Below, one piece after another: positions 1 to 11,619 of a DNA stretch of 64,000 nucleotides. Each line of letters opens with the position of its first letter. The first letter of the stretch is position 1. Made by a program: the position numbers and the translations under genes. Origin of the DNA: Campylobacter canadensis (GTDB lineage: Bacteria > Campylobacterota > Campylobacteria > Campylobacterales > Campylobacteraceae); NCBI RefSeq assembly GCF_013177655.1, contig NZ_CP035946.1, positions 124,001 to 188,000 on the forward strand, in the 5' to 3' direction. Under the pieces are notes generated by a model, which was not told the origin of the DNA, did no database searches, and worked only from the letters and a program-made list of their open reading frames with translations.

Positions 1-1
1 T

Positions 2-1048
2 TTTGGTTATTTTATGTTTGTAAAAAAAGCAGATGTAATCCGCCCTAGCGGAATGTTAGCTCCTGCTATTGGCGAGAAACTTTCTAAGGGATTTTTGGGT
101 GCTTTAATAGATAATGTTTATATCGTATCTTTAATCCTTGCAATGGGAACTTCTTTAGGTTTGGCAACTCCTATAGTAACAGAATGTATGCAATATCTTT
201 TTGGTATTGAAAGAACTTTAATGCTTGATATGACTATTATTTCTTGCTGGGTTGTGTTTAATATTATTTGTGTTGTATTTGGGCTTTCAAAAGGGATTAA
301 AATCGCTGCAGATATTAGAACTTATATGATGTTTATTATGATGGCTTATTGTTTTATTTTAGGTTCTAGCGCCTTTATTGTAAATTATTTTACAGATAGC
401 GTAGGTGCTTTTATAAGTCATTTTGCAAGTATGATTTTTTATACAGATAGCATTAGCAATAATGGTTTTCCTCAAGCTTGGACTGTGTTTTATTGGTGCT
501 GGTATATAGTATATGGAATACAAATGAGCATTTTCTTAGCACGCATTAGTAAAGGTAGAACGATAAGACAATTATGTATAGGAATGGTTGTAGGAATTAG
601 TTCTTCTACTTGGTTACTTTGGGGAATTTTAGGTGGCAATACTATGAAACTAATGGTAGATAATGCTTTGGATATTGGAGCTATTATTAATCAATTTGGT
701 GGCCCTAGAGCTATTATTGAAATTTGGTCGCATTTGCCATTTCCTACTGTAGCAATTTTTGGATTTTTTATCTTTTGTTTTATCGCAACAATTACTTTAA
801 TCAATGCAAGTTCATATACTTTAGCGATGAGCACTTGCAAGAATGTAAAAGAAGATGAAGAACCGCCTTTACTTATAAGAATTGGTTGGTGCATTTTAGT
901 AGGCGTTGTAGGGGTAACTTTACTTGCTTTAGGAGGATTAAAACCTATACAAACAGCTATTATTGCTGGGGGTTGTCCTTTGTTTATTGTAAATATTTTA
1001 TTGATAGTTGCATTTATTAAAGATGCCAAAAAAAGACAATGGTTTTAA
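2..1048 (+). CDS. caiT: L-carnitine/gamma-butyrobetaine antiporter CaiT, 5' end outside window
   Basis: This inner-membrane antiporter of the BCCT family exchanges L-carnitine for gamma-butyrobetaine during anaerobic carnitine respiration. The reading frame is already open at base 2, so only about the last two thirds of a ~504-residue protein is here. From memory it aligns closely with E. coli CaiT, for example [15 protein letters not shown] and [18 protein letters not shown]. The substrate-site segment [17 protein letters not shown] keeps the positions equivalent to W316, W323, Y327, Q330 and M331; the W324 equivalent is Tyr. Several hydrophobic membrane helices are obvious. It is the first visible gene of a carnitine operon, with caiA starting 10 bases after its stop. 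Confidence 0.95.
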   Translation, partial: FGYFMFVKKADVIRPSGMLAPAIGEKLSKGFLGALIDNVYIVSLILAMGTSLGLATPIVTECMQYLFGIERTLMLDMTIISCWVVFNIICVVFGLSKGIKIAADIRTYMMFIMMAYCFILGSSAFIVNYFTDSVGAFISHFASMIFYTDSISNNGFPQAWTVFYWCWYIVYGIQMSIFLARISKGRTIRQLCIGMVVGISSSTWLLWGILGGNTMKLMVDNALDIGAIINQFGGPRAIIEIWSHLPFPTVAIFGFFIFCFIATITLINASSYTLAMSTCKNVKEDEEPPLLIRIGWCILVGVVGVTLLALGGLKPIQTAIIAGGCPLFIVNILLIVAFIKDAKKRQWF

Positions 1049-1058
1049 GGAGTAAAAA

Positions 1059-2198
1059 ATGGATTTTAGATTAAATGAAGAACAAGAGCTTTTTGTAGCT
1101 GGAATTAAAGATTATATGAGTTCAAGAAATTGGGAAAGCTATTTTGCAGAATGTGATGAAAAGCACCAATATCCTATAGAATGGGTTAAAGGTTTGGCTG
1201 AGCTTGGTGTAGATACTATGCTTTTAGATGAAGAGCATGGCGGTATGGGTGCTAATATGGTAACTCTTACGGCTATTTGGGAAGAACTTGGAAGATTAGG
1301 TGGTCCAACTTATGTTTTATATCAACTACCAGGTTTTGGAACTATTTTAAGACATGGTACAAAAGAACAAATTGATAAGGTGTTTGCTTATCGTGGAAGT
1401 GGCGAGCAAATGTTTAATTCAGCAATCACTGAACCTAGTGCAGGTAGCGATGTGGGAAGCTTAAAAAGTACCTATGAAAGAAGAAATGGCAAAATTTATC
1501 TTAATGGACAGAAATGTTTTATTACAAGTTCTTTACATTGCCCTTATTTAATAGTTATGGCAAAAGATGCAAGTAGTCAAACTCCTGTTTATTCTGAATT
1601 TTTTATAGATGTAAAAAATGTAAAGGGAGAAATTAAAATTACTCCTTTAGATAAATTAGGTTTAAGGATGGATAGTTGTTGTGAAATTACTTTTAATGAA
1701 GTGCAATTAGAAGAAAAAGACTTTTTTGGAAAAGAAGGAAAAGGTTTTGAAAGGGTAAAAGAAGAATTTGATGCGGAAAGATTTTTAGTAGCAGTGACTA
1801 ATTATGCAACTGCTTATTGTGCCTTTGAAGATGCTTGCAAATATGCAAATCTTAGAGTGTAGTTTAAAGAAGCTATAGGAAGAACACAGCTTATTCAAGA
1901 AAAAATCGCTTTTATGGCAATGAAATTAAATGCTATGAAAAATATGGTTTATGAATGTGCTTGGAAGATGGATAATAATATTGCTAATTCAGGTGATAGT
2001 GCAATGTGCAAATATTTTTGTGCCAATGAAGCATTTTATGTTGTAGATACTGCTATACAAATTTTAGGGGGAATTGGAGTTACTGGGCATAGAACTTCAA
2101 GATTTTGGAGAGATTTAAGAATAGATAGATTAAGCGGCGGTAGTGATGAGATGCAAATTCTTACATTAGGACGTGCTATTTTAAAACAATACAGATAA
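1059..2198 (+). pseudogene. caiA: crotonobetainyl-CoA reductase CaiA, interrupted by an in-frame TAG
   Basis: This is an acyl-CoA dehydrogenase family flavoenzyme that reduces crotonobetainyl-CoA to gamma-butyrobetainyl-CoA with electrons from FixABCX. The frame starts at 1059 after a good AAGGAG site and continues without shift to 2198 (379 residues, the family length), except for one TAG at 1860-1862. Around it the translation reads [17 protein letters not shown] where E. coli CaiA has RVQFGEAIGR, so a single CAG to TAG change explains it. Both sides remain well conserved ([15 protein letters not shown] before; [14 protein letters not shown] after), which implies a recent lesion. The second part has an internal ATG at 1914 but would lack most of the fold. 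A sequencing error or amber suppression cannot be excluded. Confidence 0.9.
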
Positions 2199-2208
2199 AG
2201 GAGATAAG

Positions 2209-3411
2209 ATGAATACACCTAAATTTGGACCTTTAAGTGGGGTTAGAGTTGTTTTTAGTGCTATTGAAATTGCAGGACCTTTTTCAGCGCAAACTTTAGC
2301 TGAATGGGGAGCTGAGGTGATTTGGATTGAACATAGTAAATATGCAGATACTATAAGAGTACAGCCTAATTATAAAGAATTAAGCAGAAGAAATTTGTAT
2401 GCACTAAGTTTAAATATTTTTAGCGATGAAGGAAAAGAAGTTTTTTATGAACTTATAAAAACTGCGGACATTTTTATTGAAGCAAGTAAAGGACCTGCCT
2501 TTGCTAATAAAGGAATTACAGATGAAATTTTATGGAGTTATAAAAAAGATTTGGTTATAGCACATCTTAGTGGTTTTGGTCAATTTGGCGATAGTTATTA
2601 TACTAACTTAGCTGCTTATAACACCATAGCTCAAGCATTTTCAGGATATTTGATACAAAATGGAGATATCAATCAGCCTATGCCAGCCTTTCCTTATACG
2701 GCTGATTATATGGCAGGGCTTAGTGTTGCTGCAAGTTCTTTAGCAGCTTTACATAAAGCAAAAGAAAGTGGAGTAGGTGAGAGTATTGATGTTTGTATGT
2801 ATGAGGTTATGCTAAGAGCAGGGCAGTATTATATGATGGATTATTTAAATGGCGGAGAAATGTGCCCAAGAATGATTAAGGGTAAAGACCCGCTTTATGC
2901 AGGTTGTGGGCTTTATACTTGCAAAGATGGTTATATAGTATTTGAAGTTGTAGGCGGCTATCAAGTAAAAGAAATTTTTACTGAATTAGGCATAGGAGAA
3001 TTAATAGGAAGTGATGAATACCCTGAAGGAACACAGCTTATTTCCAGAAAAACCAGCAAAGCAGCCTTATTTGAAGAAAAGCTAGATGAGTATTTTAAAA
3101 AATTAAGCGTTAAAGAAGCGCTAGATTATTTAGCAAGTAAGAAAATTGCTGGAGCTAAAGTTCTTGAAGTAAGTGAACTACAAAGCAATCCTCAATACAT
3201 AGCAAGACAAAGTTTTATTGAGTGGGAAAAAGAAGATGGAACAAAGGTAAAAGGTCCAAATGTAATGCCAAGATTTAAAATAAATCCTGCAAAGGTTTGG
3301 AGAGCTATGCCAAAATACGGCAAAGATACAAAGGATATTTTACTTAGCTTAGGACTTAGCGAAGGTAAAATTGAAGAATTAGCAAGCAAACAAATAATTA
3401 ATTGTGGCTAA
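2209..3411 (+). CDS. caiB: L-carnitine CoA-transferase CaiB
   Basis: This class III (family III) CoA-transferase moves CoA between gamma-butyrobetainyl-CoA or crotonobetainyl-CoA and carnitine in the cytoplasm. It is 400 residues long against about 405 in E. coli. The N-terminus contains [20 protein letters not shown], typical of the CaiB/BaiF fold, and the segment [20 protein letters not shown] holds the expected catalytic Asp. The start has an AAAGGAG site just upstream. It lies 10 bases after caiA and two bases before the ATG chosen for caiC, so it is clearly part of one transcript. The gene is intact even though caiA is broken. Confidence 0.93.
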   Translation: MNTPKFGPLSGVRVVFSAIEIAGPFSAQTLAEWGAEVIWIEHSKYADTIRVQPNYKELSRRNLYALSLNIFSDEGKEVFYELIKTADIFIEASKGPAFANKGITDEILWSYKKDLVIAHLSGFGQFGDSYYTNLAAYNTIAQAFSGYLIQNGDINQPMPAFPYTADYMAGLSVAASSLAALHKAKESGVGESIDVCMYEVMLRAGQYYMMDYLNGGEMCPRMIKGKDPLYAGCGLYTCKDGYIVFEVVGGYQVKEIFTELGIGELIGSDEYPEGTQLISRKTSKAALFEEKLDEYFKKLSVKEALDYLASKKIAGAKVLEVSELQSNPQYIARQSFIEWEKEDGTKVKGPNVMPRFKINPAKVWRAMPKYGKDTKDILLSLGLSEGKIEELASKQIINCG

Positions 3412-3413
3412 AA

Positions 3414-5108
3414 ATGCAAATCGTAAATGAAAATAATCTGGGTGAATTTTTAGAGCGTAAGGCTTTAAAGTGTAAAGAGGCAATCAAACAAAATGCCTCT
3501 TTGCTTAATAGGTTTTTAAATTTATGTTTAGTTTTTGATGAGTGCAAAGATGATTTAGATAACGCCCATATTTTAGAATGTTCTAGTTTTAAAGAATTGT
3601 TTTTAAAAAAAGCAAAAGAAGAAGATGGTTATTTTAAAATCACTCAAGATATAAAAGCGCTGGATTTTATGCAGCTTAATTTTTTAGTTAATCAGTGTGC
3701 GAATTTTTTAAAATCTCAAGGTTTAAAAGCAAATGATAAAGTAGCAAGTTTTTTGCAAAATAGCTTAGAATTTGTGATTTTGTATTTTGCTTGTTTTAAA
3801 AGCGGGATTATTTTTGTTCCTGTTAATGCCTGTTATAAAGAAGATGAACTTGCTTACATTTATGAAAAAACAAAATTTAATTACATAGTAGCTGAAGATG
3901 AGCTTTTAGCTTATGTAAAATGTGATGTTTTAAAATTAGCAAAATCTTCATTTTTAAAAAGCATTTTAAAACATAAAAAAGATTTTATTATGCCAAAGAT
4001 TAATCCTTTAGATTTAGCGATGATATTATTTACTTCAGGCACTACTGCTAGGCCTAAGGGTTGTAAAATCACTCATTATAATTTGCTTTTTGCTGGTTAT
4101 TTTACCTTACATCAAATAGGTTTAAGGCAAAATGAGGTTTTTTTAAGTTCTATGCCTAATTGGCATATTGATTTGCAAGCTACTGCTTTAATGCCTAGTT
4201 TAAGAGCAAATGCTTGTTTTGTGCTTTTAAAAAGATTTTCAGCAAGAAGATTTTGGCAGCAAATAGTTTTTTATGAAGCAAATATTAGTGAAGTAGTTCC
4301 TAAGATGATAGAGCTTATTAAATTGCAAAATAAATTCGCAAGAGAGAAAAAACACAAGCTTAGATTTTTGCTTTATTTTTTAAATATGAGTAATGAAAAA
4401 TATTTAGAATTTAAAAAAAGATTTAAGGTGGATTTATTTACAAGCTATGGATTAAGTGAAAGCATTGTTGGTTGCATAGGGGATAATTATTATGAAAAAA
4501 TGTCTTATCCTGCTATTGGTAAGGTATTTTTTGCTTATGAAGTGATAGTTGCTGATATTAAAGAAAATAAACTTATTCCTTTAAAGGCTAATGAATTAGG
4601 CACTATATGTATAAAAGGGCGTTTGGGTTATGAATTGTTTGCTGGGTATTATGAAGATGAGTTAAATACAAAAAATAGTTTTATTGATGGATATTTTATC
4701 AGTAATGATATAGGTTATTTTGATGAAAATGCTTTGTTTTATTTCTTTTCTCGCAATAAAGATTTAATTAAAATTAACGGAGAAAATATAAGCTCTTTAG
4801 AAATTGAAAATCTGCTTTCTTCTCATAAAAAAATCAATAATGCAAGTGTAATTTGCATAAGCGATGCTTTAGCTTGTGATAAAATCATAGCATTTTTAGA
4901 GCTTAAAGATTATCCTTATGAAGAAGAAGTAAATATTTTACAAAAAAATAAAGAGCTAAAACAAATTGAAAAAGAGCTTATTACGCTCAATTTACGCCTA
5001 GCGAAATTTAAACAGGTGAGTGAATTTATTTTTTTAAATCATTTGCCTCGTAATTATCTTGGAAAAGTAAGAAAAAATGTTTTAGGAGAAATTTATGGAA
5101 GAAACTGA
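3414..5108 (+). CDS. caiC: carnitine/crotonobetaine-CoA ligase CaiC-like
   Basis: This ATP-dependent acyl-CoA synthetase of the ANL superfamily activates carnitine, crotonobetaine or gamma-butyrobetaine with CoA. The adenylate-forming loop ILFTSGTTARPKGCK, the FTSYGLSES motif, the SNDIGYFD motif and the C-terminal catalytic lysine region (LPRNYLGKVRKN) are visible. At about 564 residues it is roughly 45 longer than E. coli CaiC, mostly at a poorly conserved N-terminus. I chose ATG 3414, two bases after the caiB stop, over an in-frame TTG at 3402; neither has a strong Shine-Dalgarno, so coupling to caiB is likely. Its last 14 bases overlap fixC. Confidence 0.85.
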   Translation: MQIVNENNLGEFLERKALKCKEAIKQNASLLNRFLNLCLVFDECKDDLDNAHILECSSFKELFLKKAKEEDGYFKITQDIKALDFMQLNFLVNQCANFLKSQGLKANDKVASFLQNSLEFVILYFACFKSGIIFVPVNACYKEDELAYIYEKTKFNYIVAEDELLAYVKCDVLKLAKSSFLKSILKHKKDFIMPKINPLDLAMILFTSGTTARPKGCKITHYNLLFAGYFTLHQIGLRQNEVFLSSMPNWHIDLQATALMPSLRANACFVLLKRFSARRFWQQIVFYEANISEVVPKMIELIKLQNKFAREKKHKLRFLLYFLNMSNEKYLEFKKRFKVDLFTSYGLSESIVGCIGDNYYEKMSYPAIGKVFFAYEVIVADIKENKLIPLKANELGTICIKGRLGYELFAGYYEDELNTKNSFIDGYFISNDIGYFDENALFYFFSRNKDLIKINGENISSLEIENLLSSHKKINNASVICISDALACDKIIAFLELKDYPYEEEVNILQKNKELKQIEKELITLNLRLAKFKQVSEFIFLNHLPRNYLGKVRKNVLGEIYGRN

Positions 5109-6423
5109 TGTAATTGTCGTTGGTGGTGGTATTAGTGGGCTTACTTGTGCTTATGTTTTAGCGCAAGAAGGCTTAAGTGTGGTTTTGCTTGAAAGAGCAG
5201 ATATTGCAAGTAAAAATGTATCGGGCGGAAGACTTTATGCACACACTTTAAGAGATATTAAAGGTTTGGAAGATTTTGATAGTGCTTGTGAAAGAGTGAT
5301 TACTTGTGAAAAACTAGGTTTTTTAGATGATAAAAACGCTTTAAGCATTGAAAGTCGTAAAAGTATTGATGAGGATAAATTTGCAAATTCTTATAGTATT
5401 ATCCAAAGTAAATTTTTAAATTATCTTGCAAATAAATGTGAAGATTTAGGCGTCATGATAGCTAGTAATGTTTTAGTAGATACGCTTTTAATTGAAAATG
5501 AAAAGAAAGAAATTCTTTTATCTAGAGATTTAAATAGAACTTTAAATGCAAATGAAAAAGTAGTGGGTATAAAATCAGGTGAAGATGAAATGATGGCTAA
5601 AATGGTTGTTTTAGCAGAAGGTGTAAATTCTCTTTTAGCACAAAGTATCAATTTAAATGCAAGTAGTGATAAAGATTGCGGTTTTGTTGGAAAAAATTAT
5701 GCTTTAGGGATTAAAGAAGTTATAGAGCTTAATGTAAATGAGCGTTTTGCACTTTCTAACAATGAAGGTTTAGCTGCTTTGTTTGCTGGGAGTGCGAGTG
5801 ATTATCAAATGGGCGGAGGATTTTTATATACAAATGAAAATTCTATTAGCTTAGGTTGTGTTATAGGTTTAGGAACGGATTTTAATAAAGCAAGTTATGA
5901 AGTGTTTGAGCAATTTAAAAAACATCCTATGATTAGCGCTTTAATCAAAGATGCAAAAAGCGTAGAATATAGTGCGCACTTGGTTCCTGAAGGCGGATAC
6001 AATGCTTTGAGTGATTTAGGAGCTAATGGTGTGCTTGTTGTAGGAGATGCGGCTGGATTTTGCATTAATTTAGGCTATACGGTAAGGGGAATGGATCTTT
6101 GTATTATGAGTGCAAAATGTGCAGCAAGAGCTATTGCTAAAGCATTTAAGCAAAATTCCAATGCTTTAAATGAGTACAAAAATGAACTTTTTAAACAGGA
6201 CGCTTTTTTGGATATGAAAGATTTTGCTTCATTTGGAGAATTTTTAGAGCATAATCCTAGAATTTTTAACGAATATCCAAAAGCTTTAAATGAATTATTT
6301 ATTGATATTTTTAAAGTAGATGGAAAAACTTTGCGTATGAAAAATAAAATAATGAAATTTGTAAAAAAAATCGGCTTTATGAATTTATTAAAAGATGTTT
6401 ATAAAGGAGGAAAAAGCTTATGA
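5095..6423 (+). CDS. fixC: electron-transfer flavoprotein-quinone oxidoreductase-like FixC
   Basis: FixC is an FAD-binding protein related to ETF:quinone oxidoreductase. With FixA, FixB and FixX it delivers electrons to CaiA. The N-terminus carries the dinucleotide-binding motif VVGGGISGLTCAY, followed by the YALGIKEVIEL segment and the C-terminal GVLVVGDAAGFCINLGYTVRGMD flavin motif. Its length, 442, is close to the E. coli protein (428). The ATG follows TAGGAGAA and overlaps the end of caiC, and its stop overlaps the fixX start, so translation is coupled. fixA and fixB are not in the window and presumably lie upstream of caiT. Confidence 0.92.
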   Translation: MEETDVIVVGGGISGLTCAYVLAQEGLSVVLLERADIASKNVSGGRLYAHTLRDIKGLEDFDSACERVITCEKLGFLDDKNALSIESRKSIDEDKFANSYSIIQSKFLNYLANKCEDLGVMIASNVLVDTLLIENEKKEILLSRDLNRTLNANEKVVGIKSGEDEMMAKMVVLAEGVNSLLAQSINLNASSDKDCGFVGKNYALGIKEVIELNVNERFALSNNEGLAALFAGSASDYQMGGGFLYTNENSISLGCVIGLGTDFNKASYEVFEQFKKHPMISALIKDAKSVEYSAHLVPEGGYNALSDLGANGVLVVGDAAGFCINLGYTVRGMDLCIMSAKCAARAIAKAFKQNSNALNEYKNELFKQDAFLDMKDFASFGEFLEHNPRIFNEYPKALNELFIDIFKVDGKTLRMKNKIMKFVKKIGFMNLLKDVYKGGKSL

Positions 6424-6749
6424 ATATAGATGAAAAATTAGCTTTAAATAAATTTAATGTAGATGAAGAAAATGCACATATTATAGTTGATGAAAATTTA
6501 GATAAGAATTTAGCTTTAAAATTATGTAAAGTATGTCCTGCAAATCTTTATAAAATGGAAAATGATAAATTAAAATTTGATTATGCAGGTTGTTTGGAGT
6601 GTGGAACTTGTAAAATGATTTCTTTTCATTATGGAAAAAGCAAGGATAAAACAAGTAATGCAATGGCAAGCTCAAATAATTGTGGCGCACTGCTAAAACA
6701 ATGGAAACTTCCTAATGCTAGTTTTGGAATTTTATTTAAGATGAGTTAA
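6420..6749 (+). CDS. fixX: ferredoxin-like protein FixX
   Basis: FixX is a small iron-sulfur protein that works with FixC, 109 residues here. Cysteines are visible as CKVCPANLYK near residue 38 and GCLECGTCK near residue 60, the pattern for one 4Fe-4S cluster and the usual FixX signature. Its start codon overlaps the fixC stop and has a perfect AAAGGAGG upstream. It closes the carnitine operon; a hairpin follows at 6766. The caiD and caiE genes found in enterobacteria are not in this window. Confidence 0.92.
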   Translation: MNIDEKLALNKFNVDEENAHIIVDENLDKNLALKLCKVCPANLYKMENDKLKFDYAGCLECGTCKMISFHYGKSKDKTSNAMASSNNCGALLKQWKLPNASFGILFKMS

Positions 6750-6765
6750 AATAAAATTCCTAATC

Positions 6766-6788
6766 GTTAAGCTTTATTTAAGCTTAAC
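6766..6788 (+). terminator. hairpin after the carnitine operon
   Basis: A perfect 9-bp inverted repeat, GTTAAGCTT and AAGCTTAAC with a 5-base loop, sits 16 bases after the fixX stop. The run of T after it is weak, so it may stabilise the 3' end more than terminate. The rest of 6789-7050 is AT-rich and holds no gene; I take it to be the rRNA promoter and leader. Confidence 0.55.
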
Positions 6789-7006
6789 AATGTATTATTT
6801 CATCTTTATGTTTTTTAACCATAGAAAGAATAAATCAAATTAACTTAATATATAAGCCATAAACAAAGCTTTATAAAAAGTTTTTAATTTTCTTTATTAC
6901 TTTTATTATTGTTATTAAATATCGTTATTTTTATTTATTTTTGTTAAAACATTTTTCAACGTCAATCTTTGATATCTAAACAAGTGATCAAGAGCTAGTT
7001 ACAAAA

Positions 7007-7026
7007 GCTATTATTTATTTAATAGC
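7007..7026 (+). promoter_or_regulatory. hairpin in the 16S rRNA leader
   Basis: GCTATTA and TAATAGC form a 7-bp stem with a 6-base loop about 25 bases before the mature 16S start. It lies in the rRNA leader, where processing or antitermination elements are expected. I could not assign a confident -35/-10 pair in 6800-7000. Confidence 0.3.
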
Positions 7027-7050
7027 ATTTCTTTTAAACACTTCATAAAA

Positions 7051-8559
<1,509 letters not shown>

Positions 8560-8679
8560 TAGAGTACAAATACTCTTTCTCACAAAAGAGTATTCATTTA
8601 TCTCTTGTCCTTGTTTGGATATCAAAGGTTGAAATGTTGATGTTGTTTTAAGAGCTTATTAGATATTTATATCTTTAAT

Positions 8680-8756
8680 GGGCCTATAGCTCAGCTGGTT
8701 AGAGTGCACCCCTGATAAGGGTGAGGTCACAAGTTCAAGTCTTGTTAGGCCCACCA
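8680..8756 (+). tRNA. tRNA-Ile (GAT anticodon)
   Basis: A 77-base cloverleaf with an encoded CCA end. The acceptor stem is GGGCCTA with TAGGCCC, the D-arm is AGCTCAGCTGGTTAGAGT, the anticodon arm is CCCCTGATAAGGGG-like with GAT, and the T-arm contains GTTCAAGTC. It lies about 120 bases after the 16S gene, the normal spacer position, but here it is the last rRNA-operon gene before an accessory region. Confidence 0.97.
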
Positions 8757-9155
8757 TTTTTAACTTTGTCTTATTCTCCCATTTTATTTTTATAGTATTT
8801 TAAGTGCTTGATTATTATGTATATTATTTTTGTAATAATTTTTTATTTGCTAAAAAATATAAAATATTTTTTTTGTTTGTTAGCTATTAACTTATTTAGT
8901 CAATAATTAATTCAATATTTATATAATATTAAAACTAAAGTAAGCATAAAGTAACAAGAATAATGTTAGTTTTTATTTTATTTGTTTTTTAATTTAATAA
9001 TTAACATTATCTTTTACTATGTTTTTCTCTTTGTATTTTTAAATCTAACATAAATTATGATTGTTATTATGTGCTAATAATATTTGCTAGTATTTTTAAT
9101 AAATATTCTAGGTTAATATTAGTAGTATATATTTATTAAGAATAAAGGAGAATAA
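8757..9155. other. gene-free AT-rich stretch where 23S would be expected
   Basis: About 400 bases with no supported gene and no recognisable 23S rRNA sequence. A 9-bp inverted repeat, ATAATGTTA near 8960 and TAACATTAT near 9002, is visible, and the far end holds the AAAGGAG site of the next gene. I see no tRNA-Ala and no mobile-element ends. Confidence 0.6.
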
Positions 9156-10175
9156 ATGTTTAAAAAAATAAGCATATCATTATTATTAATACTAAATATA
9201 AATGCAAGTGAAATTGATGATTTAAGCTTAGAATTAAATAAAATTTACAACACTCTTCCTTATATTACAAAAGAAATAAAACAAGACCAAGATGAATTTC
9301 TAAAAAGCATTAATAACTGCAAAGATGATAATAATTGCATTAAAACTTTATATGAAACTAGAATAAAAGAACTTAACACTAGTCTTGAAAACTCAAAAAC
9401 TTATCCTAAAGAGCTAATAGAACATATAAAAACAATTCAAGAAAACTCAACTGAATGTTATAAATATAACTACATGAGATTTGAACATGGAAGATTTACT
9501 GATGAGCCAGAAAAATGCAGAAAATTACCAAAGCTAAATAATTTTTGGCAAGATTTTTTTAGATACAAAGATTTAAAATTTAAGCCAAAAATAGTAGATG
9601 CTAAGCCTTATTCTAGTAAAGAAGTAAAAGATACTCTTAAATATTGTTGGGACTTAGGTCTTGATAGAAGGGTTTTAAAAGTTATAGGGCGTGATAACAT
9701 AAATGGTATTGACAATGATGTGGATTATCATTTTATAGAAGTGGATAAGAATGGAGAGCTTTATTTTATAAGTAAAATTAAAGGTAAAAAATATATAGAA
9801 AGACATAAAAGCATAACTATAAGTGATGTTCTTTTAGATGGCAAAAACTATCTAGCTCTTTCAGGAGAATATGGAAATATACTATTTATAGAAAAAGATT
9901 TTTGTAATTATCCTATGAAAAATAAGGATTTATTAGACCTTTTAAGAAAATCTAATAAAATGAAACTATCAAATAATTTTTATGAAGAAACAAAAGAAAC
10001 TTTTATTATAGAGTATAAGGGTAGTGATTATATTTTAAAATATAAGAGACATAACAATTATTACAGTATTACTTTTATTGATATTTTAGATATGGTATCT
10101 AATATTATTTATCAAAATTATTCAGAAGAAATTGATAGATGTAATAAATTTAAAATTTTTGGTTGTTATATTTAA
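9156..10175 (+). CDS. hypothetical exported protein
   Basis: I do not recognise this family. The 339-residue protein starts MFKKISISLLLILNINASE, a clear signal peptide ending near residue 17, so it is probably periplasmic or surface-located. The mature part is charged, Lys/Asp/Asn-rich, with scattered cysteines (NNCKDDNNC near residue 52, plus C near 106, 120, 167, 261 and two at the end) that could form disulfides. No membrane segment follows the signal. The start has an AAAGGAG site. After its stop there is another AAAAGGAG at about 10177 with no start codon behind it, as if a following gene had been deleted. It is the first gene of the accessory region after the rRNA genes. Confidence 0.7.
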   Translation: MFKKISISLLLILNINASEIDDLSLELNKIYNTLPYITKEIKQDQDEFLKSINNCKDDNNCIKTLYETRIKELNTSLENSKTYPKELIEHIKTIQENSTECYKYNYMRFEHGRFTDEPEKCRKLPKLNNFWQDFFRYKDLKFKPKIVDAKPYSSKEVKDTLKYCWDLGLDRRVLKVIGRDNINGIDNDVDYHFIEVDKNGELYFISKIKGKKYIERHKSITISDVLLDGKNYLALSGEYGNILFIEKDFCNYPMKNKDLLDLLRKSNKMKLSNNFYEETKETFIIEYKGSDYILKYKRHNNYYSITFIDILDMVSNIIYQNYSEEIDRCNKFKIFGCYI

Positions 10176-10247
10176 AAAAGGAGAATAACTAAAAATAAAT
10201 AAAAACAAATAAAGCTTACAGGCTTACATTACACAGCTAACTAAAAG

Positions 10248-10396
10248 CTACATAAATTTATAAAAAATAACACAAAAAATAAGTAAAATTTTATTTATAT
10301 TTAAAATTATCATAAAAAGTAACAAATTATAAAAAATAATAAAGATTTTTAATATTTTTATTTAAATTAATGCTATAATAAGAAAAATAACAAAGG
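10248..10396 (+). repeat. promoter cassette, copy A (long form)
   Basis: First of four near-identical upstream cassettes. It runs from CTACATAAATTTATAAAAAA to AACAAAGG and carries an extended -10, TGCTATAAT (TATAAT at 10374-10379), preceded by T-rich blocks typical of Campylobacter sigma-70 promoters. The TATAAT ends 23 bases before the start of the next gene. Copies A and C share about 150 bp; B and D share the promoter-proximal 90-100 bp. Confidence 0.85.
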
Positions 10397-10402
10397 TATG
10401 AT

Positions 10403-11434
10403 ATGAAAAAAGTATTAAAAATACTAAAAATACTTTTTATAATTTTTATAATAATTGAAATAATGATTGCTATTGGTTCAGTTGTTGTAGGCCCTACTAT
10501 TGGCAGAGGAAAACCAGAAAAAGATATATTTTGGATGCTTGTTTGCTTTTTTGTGGCAAATGTTTGTATTTATGAATATTTAATTAAAATAATAGTTTTA
10601 TTTTATAAAGGACTTATACTTTATCCACTAACTTATTTTAAAGTTTTTATAATCATATTTTTTACAATACTTTTCTTTAAATTAAGAAAGAAATTTAATA
10701 ACAAAATAGCTTTTAAATATAGCATAATTCCTATGATAATAATGTTTATATTAGATATTTCCTTTTTAAGAGTTGTTCCTGATTACTCAAGTAAAACTCA
10801 TGAAAAAACAGTAACTTTAATTGGTTATAAAAAATATCAGCAAGGCTATTGTTTAGAAGAAGATAGGATATTACCTAAAGATGAGCTTTATAAAAGAGTG
10901 GTGATTGATGATTTTACAAAGCAATTAATATTTAAAGATATTGTTTATAAAAACAAATATAATAGTATTGAGAAACACGAGTATATGATACATAAAGATA
11001 TTAATTTAGATAATTACAAAGATTACTTAAGAAAAAATGCTTATTCTAAAGAATATGTTAATTACGATGAATTAGAATCGGTTGATTACACTAAATATTT
11101 AGTAGTTAAAAATAATACAGCTGGATTTACTAAGCCTATTATTTTACCTGTAGGGGGTGTTCGCGTTTCAATTACATTTTATTTAGATTTAGCATTTGAA
11201 TTTAAAGATAATACATATGGAACCTATAGATTTTATCTTTTTGATGAATTTGATGAGCGTAAAGATAAAGAAAAAGAGTATAAACGTAGGCTTGAAGAGG
11301 TTGATAATGAGCTTTTATGGTATGAAAATAATATAAAAAAACAACGTATTTCTTATAATTATAAATTTGATAATTGTGGTTATTCAAACTTTGATCCAGA
11401 AAAAGAAGCAATTGAGATTTATAATGGTATTTAA
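10403..11434 (+). CDS. hypothetical membrane protein, four predicted helices
   Basis: Unrecognised, 343 residues. The first ~125 residues hold about four hydrophobic helices (near 8-30, 45-75, 80-96 and 105-125). The rest is a soluble, highly charged domain with the segment IILPVGGVRVSITFYLDLAF and a helical KDKEKEYKRRLEEVDNELL stretch. It starts just after promoter cassette A. Twenty bases past its stop a second ribosome site and ATG (11455) begin a gene that stops after 28 codons. The layout of a membrane protein plus a truncated partner resembles orphan immunity genes of polymorphic or type VI toxins, but no toxin domain can be seen, so this is only a hypothesis. Confidence 0.65.
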   Translation: MKKVLKILKILFIIFIIIEIMIAIGSVVVGPTIGRGKPEKDIFWMLVCFFVANVCIYEYLIKIIVLFYKGLILYPLTYFKVFIIIFFTILFFKLRKKFNNKIAFKYSIIPMIIMFILDISFLRVVPDYSSKTHEKTVTLIGYKKYQQGYCLEEDRILPKDELYKRVVIDDFTKQLIFKDIVYKNKYNSIEKHEYMIHKDINLDNYKDYLRKNAYSKEYVNYDELESVDYTKYLVVKNNTAGFTKPIILPVGGVRVSITFYLDLAFEFKDNTYGTYRFYLFDEFDERKDKEKEYKRRLEEVDNELLWYENNIKKQRISYNYKFDNCGYSNFDPEKEAIEIYNGI

Positions 11435-11454
11435 AATTATAAAAAGGAGAAAAC

Positions 11455-11541
11455 ATGGCAAATTTTAGATTGGATTTAAATGGTGATTTTACAAGTGAAA
11501 TATTATCATTATACCTATGGGGACAAAAAAGTTCTAAATAA
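11455..11541 (+). pseudogene. truncated second cistron, 28 codons
   Basis: An ATG with a strong AAAAAGGAGAAAAC site 20 bases after the preceding gene opens MANFRLDLNGDFTSEILSLY and then ends in TAA at 11539. Nothing recognisable continues in any frame afterwards; an AT-rich stretch leads to cassette copy B. I read it as the 5' stub of a deleted gene, although a real 28-residue peptide is possible. Confidence 0.45.
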
Positions 11542-11619
11542 GTATAAAGTAACAAATTATAAAAGTTCTAATTATTAATCAAATTCTTTTAAAAATTATG
11601 ATAATTTTAAGTAAGAATT

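Noticed and set aside
8960-9010. 9-bp inverted repeat after tRNA-Ile as an insertion-element end or attachment site
   Set aside because: There is no transposase or integrase nearby, no direct repeat of the tRNA 3' end is seen, and AT-rich repeats of this length are common here.
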